From Phaseolus vulgaris (lineage: Eukaryota; Streptophyta; Magnoliopsida; Fabales; Fabaceae), in contig NC_023749.2 in assembly GCF_000499845.2 (NCBI RefSeq), positions 10,859,298 through 10,923,297 on the forward strand: DNA of 64,000 nt. Direction: 5' to 3'. The notes beneath the pieces are model-generated. The model had not been told where the DNA came from. It made no database searches and was given only the letters and a program-made list of their open reading frames with translations. Shown here one piece after another: positions 12,801 through 23,846 of the stretch; the stretch's first letter is position 1, and each line of letters opens with the position of its first letter. The translations under genes and the position numbers were made by a program.

Positions 12801-14798
12801 GAAACAGCCAATTTCAAAATAGCCAATTAAAATGAACACTTTATTTGCATTGCTACAGAAGCAAAATAGTATGGAGAAATTATTTCTTACAGAATGCAAT
12901 CTTTCTTTCCTATCTTCTAAGCTGAAGAATATCCACATAATACCCACTACTTCGATATTGAAGTTGGCTATTACAGTTTACGATTCAAATCATATCTCAA
13001 TGGCAAAAGAAAAGGAATTACAAATACCTCAGAACCTTCTTTTATGCATTCATTATACTGCCTTGTCTTCAAGTAACAGGACATCAAGTTGAGAGAACAT
13101 GCCAGAAGAAGCTTTCTACTTTGGAAAGATGGAATCTCTCTAATGTTTTCTTTAGCCTATAATATTAAAAAATAAATTAATGTAATAGAATAAAAAAATT
13201 ATAATTTCATCCCAAGTCTCAATTCTCAAAACAGGAGATAGGAAAAAAAAGGTGTGAGAGACTGTAGAGTGGCCACAGAAAGTTTACTTACAAGCATATA
13301 CTTCTTCAAAGCTTCACTGAACTTTCCTTGACTATGAAGTTCATTGCCCTGCATGATTTAGTTTTAGTTCATCAAGGCACACAATAGATATTTACAGAAA
13401 CTGAATTTGTAATAAGTTATCAGGGTAGTACATAGTGACACGATGCATGATTTAGTTTTAGTTCATCAAGGCACACGATAGATATTTACAGAAACTGAAT
13501 TTGTAATAAGTTATCAGGGTAGTACATAGTGTCACATTCGTGTCGTGTAACTATTATGCAATGACAGCATGTACATTTTTGGATTAGAACATTCCATTGA
13601 ACTAAATAATTATCCAAATGTAATTTCATTAATGTATCTATCTCAATGGCTCAATAGTTATGGAAAAGCATTTTCCTCACTGTATCATAGTTTGGTTTTT
13701 CAGCGGATAATTTTGGTTTTAAGGAGTAACACGCTGTCACACTGTCATAGTATGCATCCAACAGGAGCAATTAGAATGTGCTTATTAACTACTCTTTTAT
13801 ACCCCAAACTGTCTTCCTTTTTGCCTACAACATCGATTTATTTCGCTGTCTCAATTCAGGCATAAGTAATCAATATATAAGATTAAAGAAAAAAATTTCC
13901 AGTGGTTTACGATTCATGTTTTACAAAAACACGTTCTTGCAAACAACTCACCTGCTTCTTCAACATCTCAGCTGCACTCAACTGATATTTGATCTGGGCA
14001 TCAACCCGGGATCGCATCGCTGCCACTTCATCAGGGGACGCATTGGCCATCTTCTCACCAATCTCAGCCATTTCTTCCGGACGGGTATGCTTTAACTGCT
14101 CAGCCGCAAGTTTAAAGTCTTCAGAACTCATGTTCCTCATGCTCTCCGAGGCCATCCTCATCAGCTCTGGATTAGACATCATCTGCAATTCCAAGTAATA
14201 TTACACCAACACCACAACTAACTTTGATCCTATATACAAACCTCGGCATCAAAACCCAAAACATGTTCCCTCACATCAAAAACCAAACATTCCATACCCT
14301 AATATTCAAATTTCAATTCCACAAAACACAGGAATTATAAAAAAAAGGGTTTAACATAGCCAAACGACATTTATAAAAAGATTCAGATTTAGAGCTTCTT
14401 CAACCAAAATCGCATATTTTTGCACATTTTGTACCCTCCGGAAAGGGCATCACAGAGAGATGAATTCATAACGAACTAGAGTTAATTCTGACCAAAATTT
14501 AAAAAAGAAAATTCCCCTGGCAGAAATTGTGGCCGCATCAGTCGCTAATTTTTTGAAAAATCAACGACCGCGACAAAACTGCAAATGCCACAGATATTTA
14601 AAAACCTGATTCTGACATTGCACCTCAGAGCACCAGAGATAGTACGAACAACCCCACAAAAACACAATTGCAGGGAAAAGTAAAGAAGGATAAAAGACAT
14701 ACCTGTTGTTGGATCCGAGCCAACTCAGCAGGTGACATGCGACTCATCTGCTCCTGAGCGATCCTCATCAAATCCGGATCCATCATACCGTTGAACAT
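9804..14798 (-). CDS. OEP61: Outer envelope protein 61 / TPR7, tail-anchored Hsp70-docking TPR protein
   Basis: Exons (minus): 14798-14703, 14182-13952, 13348-13292, 13156-13028, 12763-12686, 12592-12522, 11925-11876, 11757-11574, 11240-10679, 10347-10204, 9950-9804. All introns are GT..AG, frame is kept, and the product is 582 residues (Arabidopsis OEP61 is about 550). The N-terminus [18 protein letters not shown] and the repeated 'MSPEEL'-type helices match OEP61/TPR7. A TPR domain spans about residues 103-220 ([17 protein letters not shown], then [16 protein letters not shown], then [13 protein letters not shown]). The acidic/Ser linker is followed by three repeats of a 'MSPDMIK..SDMISKM' type (about 310-530). 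The C-terminal hydrophobic tail at about 561-574 followed by HRLGF indicates tail anchoring. In Arabidopsis this protein binds Hsp70 and acts in pre-protein delivery at the ER/chloroplast surface. Introns 2 and 6 carry tandem duplications listed separately. The start is the family Met at 14798, not the in-frame upstream Met at 14858. Confidence 0.95.
11907..12354. repeat. three perfect 148 bp tandem units across an OEP61 intron/exon boundary
   Basis: CAATTTTTCCTTGGCATCCC begins at 11907, 12055 and 12203, and a fourth start (CAAT) at 12351 is cut off. By eye the three units are identical. Each contains the branch/polypyrimidine region, the AG acceptor and the first 19 bases of OEP61 exon 7 in minus orientation. 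Only the unit at 11907 is joined to the rest of exon 7. Confidence 0.93.
13350..13537. repeat. 94 bp tandem duplication in OEP61 intron 2
   Basis: GCATGATTTAGTTTTAGTTC occurs at 13351 and 13445. The two units run to GTAGTACATAGTG with very few differences (CACAATAG versus CACGATAG). The first unit abuts the acceptor of exon 3, so the sequence just upstream of that acceptor was duplicated. Confidence 0.9.
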
Positions 14799-17216
14799 TC
14801 TCGATACCGAATTCGAATCTGAACAACCCCAGCACGCCAAGAACGAAGCTTGAGACAATTCTGGGGGAAGGGGTGTGTGGCTTTTGTTCTTTGGAATGGA
14901 ACAAACCTTGCAAAAGTTAAAAAACGTTTTCTTTGTATGTTTGTTTTAGGAAACTTGAGGAGAAGTGTTGTGTTGGGTAAAATTGAGGAACAGGGAATTG
15001 TAAAAAGATGGGTCCGATTTGGAGGTGCCGCCTACCAAATCTGAAACGAGGAAAAACAAAATAAAATAGGAATGAAACAGGAAAGAGAAAACCAACACGA
15101 ACAAACAAGACTCCAATATGCGTAAAGAGGGTCGAATGAGATTACTCTCTTGTCCTTCCCACGTTTTTGTGATCTTAAATTTCTTCTTCTTCTATTCACT
15201 CACTGCTTGTTGCTTTCTTAATTAATTATGGAACACAAATGCAATGTTGTTCCTCTGCTGTGATTGGATGCTATTTGTTTATCACCAGATAAAAAAATTA
15301 TTGTATCTTATTTTCAGTAATCTTTTTATATATTTATAAGATATAACTAATTATCAAATTTTAAAAAATAAATTTATTATTGTTTTTATTGCATATAGGT
15401 TGATAGAGTAAAAAAGTCAAATTAAATCAATTCAAATATATAAGCATCTATTGTAATCATTTTTCTATTATAAATAACTAAATGGTCTAAAGTTTAGACA
15501 AAAATAAACACTATATTTCCGGATGAACTCAATTATTTTTTTTATAATCGATCATTGTTGTGAAAAGAATAATATTAAAGAATACAATATTTATATTTGT
15601 ATATAAAGAATATTGATCTTCATAACTGTTTTTTTTTATATAATTTTTTTTATGATTCTACCTTATTTAATGTATTTTATTAGTACAATGGAGTTTTTTT
15701 TTCATTTCATATTAATTACTTAAAAAATAAAATAAAAAATAAAATCTCACATATCAAATAAAATAATATTCATTTTCAATCACTCTCTCCATTCTGTTTC
15801 AAACAACTTTATTCTTTGGTAAAGTCATCATTCATTTTGTATCTACCATAAAGAGAATCTTAATCTTAACGTGAACATCATCACACTCTTCGATCAGATC
15901 AAATAACCTTCAATTTCAATCACTCTCTCCACTCCATTTCCAACAACTTTATTCTTTGGTAAAGTCATCATTAATTTTGTATCTACCATAAAATGAATTC
16001 TAACTTTAACGTGAACATCACCACACTCTCTGATCCCAAAACCACCAATGAAAGAAAAAAAACTTGAAGAAGGAGAGAAACTCAAACTAAAGGAGAAAAA
16101 AAAAAGGTTGATTAATCAATTCATCATTTTTCTTTTACATATTATTTTTTACTTTAAAATTTGATCCATACAAAATTATTTATGTATGTTAAATTTCTAT
16201 CATAGTAGAAATTGAGCAAAATATAAAAAATGTGGATATACAAACACAAAAGTGTATATGTTTCCACTAGTAATTATAAAAGTTATAATATTTAGATAAG
16301 ACTAATATATCATTTAGTTTTGAATCTATAAATAATATTTTTATTCATATTTTAAGATATGTTTATTTGTATATTATAATTCAAATAATCATAATTGTTT
16401 TTTATCAAACCATTTTCTCAACTTTTATGATGAAATACATCATAAACCTGTTCGAAAGATTAAAAGAAATGTGATTAGTATACGAAAGAAAAATATATTA
16501 AGTAGAGAAGATATTTATTCTTGAGGAGAGACTTTGATAAAAGTCTTTATTATTCTACTAGTTTTTACATTAAGATGATTTGTTTCGATTTGCTTCTAGA
16601 ATGCATTTAGATATTTAAGAGAAAGAAAACAAATAACTCCTTTATAAATGAATATTTTTCTTCAAGAGTTACTTTATTCATTTTTCTTCCTTATCTTCTT
16701 GAATTTCTATATGATTATTATTTATTGTGATGCTTCCTTGTTTGTTGCATTTCCTTTTTTGTTTACTACCCTATGAATGTCAACACCTAATCATTGACTG
16801 AGCATAAGTGGATTTTTTTGAAGATAAATGTAGAGATACTTATTGAAATACTTATACATGTTGAGTTTGTGTTTCAACAAGTCGACCTCCTAAGTGAGTT
16901 CAACCTTCTTTAAATTTGGATCAAATGAATAACAAAGGTAGTAAGAGGTGACGAGGGAGTGAGATCTTCAAAAGGATAAAAAAAAACATTGGATTAGCTC
17001 AAATTACAACAATTCGAGACTCCAACAAATTTGAATGACATGAAGAAGGAAATGTACATATAAAATGTAAAATGTTTAGCTTAAAGCACAATAATTTCAG
17101 TTTAGGAAAGGCAACCAAGAGTCTCTAACAAACTTGAATACCATGAAGAAAGAAAGGTAAACATAAAATGTAAAATCCATAAGGGATGATTAAATGATGA
17201 TAAGATGGAGTCGTAC
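14799..17216. other. OEP61 promoter side and AT-rich intergenic DNA
   Basis: 14799-15200 is of mixed composition and holds the 5' leader and promoter of the minus-strand OEP61 gene; no clear TATA box is seen on that strand. From 15240 to 17216 the DNA is AT-rich, with the 140 bp duplication listed separately and no supported gene. Confidence 0.45.
15769..16045. repeat. 140 bp tandem duplication
   Basis: CACTCTCTCCATTCTGTTTC (15781) recurs as CACTCTCTCCACTCCATTTC (15921). Both units continue through AACTTTATTCTTTGGTAAAG, TGTATCTACCATAAA and AACGTGAACATCA. The two are clearly diverged, so this is an old event. Confidence 0.8.
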
Positions 17217-17838
17217 AACAATGTTTTTTTTATTAGCAATGAATTAATAAAATTAAAAAGAAACACTTTAGGGGTATCTCAACCCTTATGCAGCACATAC
17301 TCCTAGTTTAAGCATTCAACAATCAAAACAAAGTTAAGTGACCCACCACTTAATTCAACAATCTTAAACTAGTTACAAAATCTTTGTTGTCCACACATGT
17401 CCTTCTGACTCGGGTATAGCTTTTGCAGGGTTCCCTGAGCCAAACATTGAATCCTTACCAACTACCAAATTGTTCCCCAAAATGACAATTCTGCTGCAGC
17501 TGAAATTGACAAAATTGATCTCTGGTTCCTTTGTTTTTGCTTCAGTTTGAAGCACCAAATTGTCCAATTTATAGGTACTGAAAGTTTAGCAAGCTACCAA
17601 CAAAATGTATAAAAACTCCCTCCCTCCCCATTGGGTCTATTAAGGACCAACATAACTTAAACAACAATTGAATTGTCAAAGTATTTAGACCATGCTACCA
17701 AACCACTTCCATGTCCATGTGGTTACCTTTACCCACATCACCTTTTATATGCTTCCTTAGCCCGAACTATGTTAGCAGCGCCTCCACTAGCTTGAGACAC
17801 CCATATAGAAAGCATAATTCCAACAGGAGGTCTGTGTG
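17217..17838 (-). mobile_element. 3' end of a LINE (5'-truncated copy)
   Basis: 17341-17838 matches 19391-19776 closely, and the latter lies downstream of LINE reverse-transcriptase remnants in the same orientation. The outer part (17225-17300) contains 'TTTAGGGGTATCTCAACCCTTATG', related to 'TTCAGGGGTGGTTCAACCCTTATA' in the 3' tail of the LINE at 61.8 kb, and ends in a T run (poly-A on the minus strand) at about 17223. I infer a LINE 3' UTR with tail. Its inner edge is fused to the C-terminus of the bZIP pseudogene. Confidence 0.65.
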
Positions 17839-19392
17839 GACATATTGGTGTTGAGAACTGAACCGGTGCTTAATTGAGTCTGGCTTGGAAGAATCTGGTT
17901 GTTGAAAGGGGTGATTGTACCCCTTCTCACCATTTCCTCAACTAACTTTACCTCAGTTATTAAAGCTTCAACATCTGATTTTAGCACTCGATTATTGGTA
18001 TTAGCATCACGAAATTGTTGGCTTGCATCGTTAAGTTGGTTGAATAAGTGTGAGTTTTCCTGCCTTAGTCGTTTAACTTGCCACTCCAAGTCAGCCAAAT
18101 GGGCTTGTTTTCTTCTTATGGACCTTATTGCAGACTGTCTAATAAAATTCTTCCTTTTAAGATGCGTAGTCTCAACAGTTGTGCTTCGTTCATAGTTATT
18201 GTTGAACAAGATGCTTTGATGTCTTCAAATCCAAGTGGAAAGCTTGAAGACCTTGCTGCTGGGTGTGTGTGTGTTGTCTAGTTGTTTGAAACTTGTTAAT
18301 TCACTCCTTAAGATGATCCAAGTTCATTTTAATCTTTAACCTTTTGAAAAAATGGGTTTTATAAAAATCTGTTGAAATTTCAGTAGGTTGAAATTTCGAA
18401 ACAACAGGTTGTTTTACCTTAGTAGTTTTTGAAAAGGTTTTGAAAAGCTTGACTTTGCTGTCAAGTCAATTCAACTGATTGTTTCGACAAAACAACTGAT
18501 TGTTTTTCTGAAAACCTTAACATAATTTTGTTAAGTGGTTTTAATATGTTTTAAATGATCCTAACTACCTTGGCTCCTTTATTAAATGTTTTTGACCACT
18601 TGGTTGGTTCATATAAAGGTGGTTTTACGCTCCTAATCTTGGAGTAAGAGAAAGAGTTTATCAAAAACAATTTTTCCAAGATTTGAAAGAGCTTTAGATC
18701 ATTCTTAAGTGTGTGGAATAGGATTGGGTTGTATTATGAACTTTAAGCTTTGTAATACCAAGGTGTATTCTATTCCTTTCTTCCTTGATTACTGTATTTT
18801 TGTATTTCTATTGCCAAGGAGTGTTGTGTGTTCTTTAGGTGTTCAAGACCAACACTTTTGGTGTGGTTTGCCAAATGTTTCTTGAGGGGTTAAAGGTCAC
18901 TACTTTGGTGTGTGGTGTTTGTAATCTGGTTTTGATTGCATAGTTGATTACCCAGTGATTTTTGGGGATTGGATATAGCTCTTGGTGTAAGAGTGAAGCA
19001 GTATAAATCTGTTTGTGTGATTCTCTCTTTCCCTGATCTTACATATATATGTTTTAAGTTGTTTTTATTAACTGTTGATAAAAAATAACCGGTTGAATTG
19101 CAAAAACAACCGATTGATTTTCTGGAAATCAACTAAAACAACTTTGTGTTTTGCTTTCCTTAGTTTCTTTCTCTGTGATTCTTCATTGACTTTCATTATA
19201 CCTTCAAATTCTTAGAAAATCTTTTATAAACAATTCACTCCCCCCTCTTGTTTAAGGCCATATATTTTAACAGTTACCTCCTTCATCATCTTCATCAGAT
19301 GGCTCACGTGAGGAACCATTTGTTGCAGTCGCCCCTTTCACTTCATTATCTCTTCCATTTGGTTTGTTAGCAAAAAACTGGGCTCCCAACAC
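17787..19392 (-). pseudogene. group C bZIP transcription factor pseudogene
   Basis: Two coding pieces remain. Piece 1 (19392-19278) reads ...GAQFFANKPNGRD...NGSSREPSDEDDEG and ends at a GT donor. Piece 2 (18209-17787) reads ...[18 protein letters not shown], then a heptad Leu zipper, then [17 protein letters not shown] and TPFNNQI, as in plant group C bZIPs (bZIP9/BZO2H type). The basic region is ruined: the stretch before RRKQ is [11 protein letters not shown], so the invariant Asn is Ile and the Arg eight residues later is also Ile. The last ~14 residues come from a LINE 3' end (17787-17838). The splice acceptor of piece 2 cannot be placed in frame, and a copia-type LTR occupies the intron. 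Upstream exons are missing. It could at most make a dimerising, non-DNA-binding fragment. Confidence 0.75.
18250..19272 (+). mobile_element. copia-type LTR inserted in the bZIP pseudogene intron
   Basis: The sequence has the style of legume Ty1/copia LTRs: repeated 'caaccgattg/caactgattg' motifs, 'GATTACCCAGTGATTTTTGG', 'GGATATAGCTCTTGGTGTAA', 'AGCAGTATAAATCTG', and an end reading CAATTCACTCCCCCCTCTTG followed by TTTTAACA at 19272. The 3' end is sharp and followed by GTTAC, then bZIP exon sequence. No primer-binding site or polyprotein follows, so this is a solo LTR or the end of a deleted element. The left boundary (about 18250-18370) is uncertain and no GTTAC copy is seen there. Confidence 0.7.
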
Positions 19393-22300
19393 TTAATTCA
19401 ACAATCTTAAACTAGTTACAAGATGATGTTGCAACTGAAATTGACAAAATTGATCTCTGGTTCCTTTGTTTTTGCTTCAGTTTGAAGCACCAAATTGCAC
19501 AATTTATAGGTACTGAAAGTTTAGCAAGCTACCAACAAAATGTATAAAAACTCCCTCCCTCCCCATTGGGTCTATTCAGAACCAACATAACTTAAACAAC
19601 AATTGAATTGCCAAAGTATTCAAACCATGCTACCAAACCACTTCCATGTCCATGTGGTTACCTTTACTCACATCACCCTTTATTTGCTTCCTTAGTCTGA
19701 ACTATGTTAGCAGCGCCTCCATCGGCTTGTGGCACCCATATAGAAAACATAATTCCAGCATGAGGTTTGTGTTGATAGATGCTGCCATAGCATACATTGG
19801 ACCTCCCATAACTCCTCTGTATAAAAATAACCATGCCTCCATATGTAACTTCCATAACTTCCCATAAGAAAGAGTGAAAGCTATTGGCTCGATCCACTTA
19901 AAGACCTGCATATTCCAAGACAAAATTGTTCCCTTATAAACCAAAACAGACCATCATGACAGACCTTAATAGGTTTTAGGCTTCACCCCCTCACTGTATT
20001 TTATCGCATTTTACCATCTTACTCAGTGAACACAGAGGAGACACTGATTCGGATTCAGATGCCAATCGTAGAAAGAATATAAAAAAGAGTCTTCCCTGTG
20101 TTTCAACCACAACCAAGAAAGAAGTTGAGTTGCTTGGAAGATTTCCTCAGAATCAGGAACCCCTTGTCTAAAGATCACATTATTCATGTGCTCCCAAATA
20201 CAACGTACAATCGCCACCCACACTCCCTTCCACACCTTATTCTGTTTCTCAGACAAATGAACTAAATAAAAGTTCACAAAGTGATTACAAATATCCTTAT
20301 TTTTGGCTCCCAAAATGCCTATCCATCTGAAGCAAAGAATCCAAACACGATGTGCATAAATACAAGCCAAGAACAGATGTTGGGAGGATTCTTCTGACTA
20401 GTTACAAAAAGCGCATAAAGAGGAGTTCACTACAACTCCTCGTGTCACAAGATTATGACTAGTTGGTATTCTGTTTAAAAGGATTCTCCAGACAGTGATT
20501 AGAACTTTTGGACAAGCTTTGGCCTTCCAAAGTAGACTAAAGACACCATTACTTGATCTGATGCCTTGGTTGGCCAAAAGGGTATATGCTGATTTCACAG
20601 AAAAAAAACCCCTTGGAATCCCCTCTCCATGCAATATAATTCTTAGAGTCCTTGTACATAACACTCATAGACAAGATTGTTAATAATTCTTCCTCCAAAA
20701 ACCGACTACCATTAGAACCTCTCCCTCTTCCATTTTAAGTGCCAATGCCACCCATAATCATCCCAAAAACCAGTCTCACCCGCCATCATCCCTTGATTCA
20801 GAGACAAAGAATATAATATAGGATATAAACTCTTGAGATTATTGTTGTCAACCCAGAAATCCTCCCAAAATCTGACTAGGTCCCCAGATCTGGCTTTCCA
20901 TGCTATAGCTTTTTGAAACCAACCTTCACCCTCACCCTCCTTGCAAACTTTAGCTAAGTCTCTCCACCACCAAGATTGACTATTCAACCGGGCGTGGTTA
21001 ATACCAGATTCCGCTATATATTTAGACTCCAAATTATCTTTTCACTTTCCCTTCTCGTCGCTCATTAACCTCCATTTCCATTTTGCCATTAGAGCATAGT
21101 TAAATTTCCTGATATCTTTGATTCCTAACCCACCTTCTTCCAGGGGTTTACAAATATTCTCCCAACTTACCCAGGGTATAAACCTGTTATCTCTGCCCCA
21201 AGCCCAAAGGAATCTCCTTTGTATACTTGTGTACCGACCCATCCTCGGGCGTTGACCAAAGTCAAACATGGTGGGACCCATCAAGGGCGCTATGAAGTGA
21301 GTAAGGGAGTTGACCGGGTTCAGACCAAGAATGTGCTTGTACCTGAGTGGTGTCACCCCCGATACCTACGAATATGAATGACCGTGGAGGGGGCGACACA
21401 GTAGGAGGTGGCACGGTAGAGGCGTGAAGGCCTCGTGCCTCGGTACCCCAAACAGTGATAGTAGACGAGAAAGGTGGTTTCCAAGCAACACCCCCAGTTC
21501 CAGTAGGGAGAGACCCAACTCAAGAGGGATCTGTGCATGAGGCGTGGGAACGCGGCAGTACGCACCATCGTTAGAGACCCACAGGGACAGAGATGACCCG
21601 TGAGGGCCACGTCCCAGAGGGTGATCTGCATGCATGGCACGTGAGGAAGGCGGAAACACTCCTAGGACGAATGACTAGGAGCTTGGGCGCATGAGTTGGC
21701 ACCCAAGCAGTCACCTCCCGCGCAGGACGCTCTCCGAGAGGGGGGCCTTACACACTGGGATTTCCCTAAGTTTGGGCTACAGTGTCGTAAGGCTGCACCC
21801 ACAGATAGGCTTAAGTCAGAGGAAGACACGTGGCAGAAGCACATACAAAGGTATATAAAGTCTCGCTACTAACAGACTAAGGTACGTTTTCCACACTTTA
21901 CACACAAGTGAACTGAGAGCGAGGGAGTTTGAGTTACGCATTTCTCTGAGCACGGTGTTAGTGGTGTTCTGAGGCGGAAGTGCAACGGTGTTTTCTGCCA
22001 TAACTGACTTGAGCGTCGGAGTGCAAACGGCCGCGAGGGCGCCCATTTGTCTCTCTGTTTCAGGTATTCACGGCGGCGAAGGCTGAAGATTGGAACGAAA
22101 GCAAAGGAGTCCTTGAAACGCAGTTCATAGCTACGCACAAAGGTGATCAAGTCAACCGACAGGAACAACTTGAAATTCTGTTACAAACCAAGAACAGAGC
22201 TTTAAAGAAAGACAAGTAGAAAAGTGTAATGGATGTAAAGACTGGTTTGATTAAGCAACATCTTTCTGCCATAGACAAAAATCTCCCTTTTCATGTGCTA

Positions 22301-22400
22301 AGTCTAACATTAATTTTATTCACGACGGGCTCCCAAAACTGTATCTTCCCAAAACAATGTGTTTTTAAAGGATGTTCACATATCAGTTGAAGTACCTATA
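19391..22400 (-). mobile_element. decayed LINE (L1-type), split by a solo LTR
   Basis: Minus-strand pieces of the plant L1 reverse-transcriptase C-terminus and zf-RVT domain follow one another from about 22385 to 20023. They include CLIKPVFTSITLFYLSFFK (22260 down), then IQRRFLWAWG...WENICKPLEEGGLGIKD (21225 down), then FSVKSAYTLL and ILLNRIPTSHNLVTRG (20398-20664), ending NPNQCLLCVH* at 20023. There are frameshifts and stops, for example TGA at 22291-22293 where the family has Trp. The 3' UTR runs 20022-19391 and is repeated at 17341-17838; this copy lacks about 150 internal bases and the terminal tail. A 938 bp solo LTR (21230-22167) interrupts the ORF. Confidence 0.85.
21230..22167. mobile_element. 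938 bp solo LTR nested in a LINE, TSD ACTTG
   Basis: It begins TGTACCGACC and ends CAGGAACA (TG...CA, extended TGT...ACA). It is flanked on both sides by ACTTG (21225-21229 and 22168-22172), the 5 bp target duplication expected of LTR-retrotransposon integrase. Removing it and one ACTTG joins LINE codons ...CNRISS to SIQRRFLW (minus strand). GC content is far above the surroundings. TATATAAA lies at 21852-21859 and could be the LTR promoter. No internal retrotransposon sequence remains, so it arose by LTR-LTR recombination. Superfamily not assignable from the LTR alone. Confidence 0.92.
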
Positions 22401-22472
22401 TATGAACCTTGAAGTGTGGCAACATGTCTTTAATATAAATAAATAAAGTAAAGTAAAAAAATATTAAAATAG

Positions 22473-22742
22473 TGTTGAAGATTCCATATCAACCAAAGAT
22501 ATAGTATATAAATGAGTGCAAACCTCATCTCATAAATCGATTTTATAAGATTAAATTATACTTAAAATTTGTTTTTCAATATGATATGAAAGTCATATAG
22601 AATTTATCTTAACGAAAGTTTGTTAAGCTAATCAGACGACCACCCATAAATATATAATCTTACATCGAATCTTATAAGATATCGACGTCAGAGAATGTCA
22701 GTTTTACAAGATTTAGTTAAACTTAAAGTTCACTTCATAATA
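22473..22742 (+). mobile_element. decayed TRIM-like element
   Basis: TGTTGAAGATTCCATATCAA at 22473 is followed by AGTATATAAATGAGTGCAAA, 'CATAAATCGATTTTATAAG' and a relic of the PBS position (TGATATGAAAGTC at about 22580, compare TGGTATCAGAGC). A second LTR-like stretch (ATCTTACATCGAATC ... TTAAACTTAAAGTTCACTTC) follows at about 22655-22735. The element would be about 270 bases, both LTRs heavily decayed. Confidence 0.6.
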
Positions 22743-23700
22743 AAATAATACATTAAATTATTCTAAAATAATTTTAAATTATTTTTAAAATTATACTTTA
22801 CAAATTATTTTTAATTTAAATTTTATTTGAACATTAATTATATTTTTAAAAATTACTTTTACATTAAGTTATTTAAATTTTTTATTTCAATAATTATATT
22901 TTAAATATATTAGTATACAATTTAACCAATCAAATAATCTATAATCTTTTCACTCATTTTTTTTATTTTTCTTTCTTCATTTCAAACAATATCATTTTGT
23001 ATTATTTTTCTCTCAATCCTCTTTAATCAAAACAAAACAACTATATTCAATAATTAGTCAAAATCGAGAAATATGTAATATATTATTTAACAATTTATTT
23101 TATTTTTATGTTTATTCAGTTTATAAATCTTCCACTTAATTGTTATTTTATTACCATTATATTATTTTTTATTTTTTAACATCTAAAAATGTTATATATT
23201 AAAATACTATATATCTCATCAACACTCGTATTTAAACAGTAATTAACAATTTTTCAGAAAAATATTAATTCATAAAAATAAAGTTGTGTCTGAATGGTTT
23301 CAAATTAAAAAAATGACGTTGGTTTGGTAAACTGCAATATTAACAAGTTAAGAAAAAGATAATATAAAAAATATAAATGACGAACTTAAGCACAACTTCT
23401 TTAATTTATGCATAAAAAGTTTAATTTTGAGCATTTTTTAAAATTTATGGATAAATTTACTCATGTACTTAAATGATCTCGTTTTCACTTTAAGACGTTG
23501 AAGTAAATTTTTTTATAACCAGAGGCTAAATTAAAATTAATAATTAAATTGAGAGAGCAAAATTGTATTTCAGCTTAACCTATAAATTTAAAGTACACTC
23601 TATTTATTAAAATATCTTTTATAAATGTTCTATATATGTTTAAAATTTTTGACAATTTAAAATTATTTAAAAAAATGAAAGACTGTAGATAACATTTGAG
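22743..23700. other. AT-rich intergenic DNA upstream of CAP-H
   Basis: No gene or defined repeat recognised; very AT-rich. Confidence 0.4.
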
Positions 23701-23819
23701 ACACGTTGGAAAAGTAGAGTGTGTGATCAATTCAAATTAAAGAATTGGAGGGAAACCATCACATTTCCGTTTCTCCCAAATCTCTGCGTCTCTGATTCCG
23801 ACGTTCTCACTTCCGAATC

Positions 23820-23828
23820 AAACCCTAA
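23820..23828 (+). promoter_or_regulatory. telo-box in CAP-H leader
   Basis: AAACCCTAA lies 19 bases before the CAP-H start codon. This motif (telo-box) is common in promoters and 5' leaders of plant genes expressed in dividing cells, which suits a condensin subunit. Its function here is inferred. Confidence 0.5.
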
Positions 23829-23846
23829 CAACGCTCTGCAAACTCC

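Noticed and set aside
20495..20683. Plus-strand open frame over the LINE remnant
   Set aside because: Shadow of the zf-RVT coding strand on the minus side.
21353..22168. Several GC-rich open frames inside the solo LTR
   Set aside because: They lie wholly within a 938 bp LTR and overlap each other in different frames; no domain is visible.
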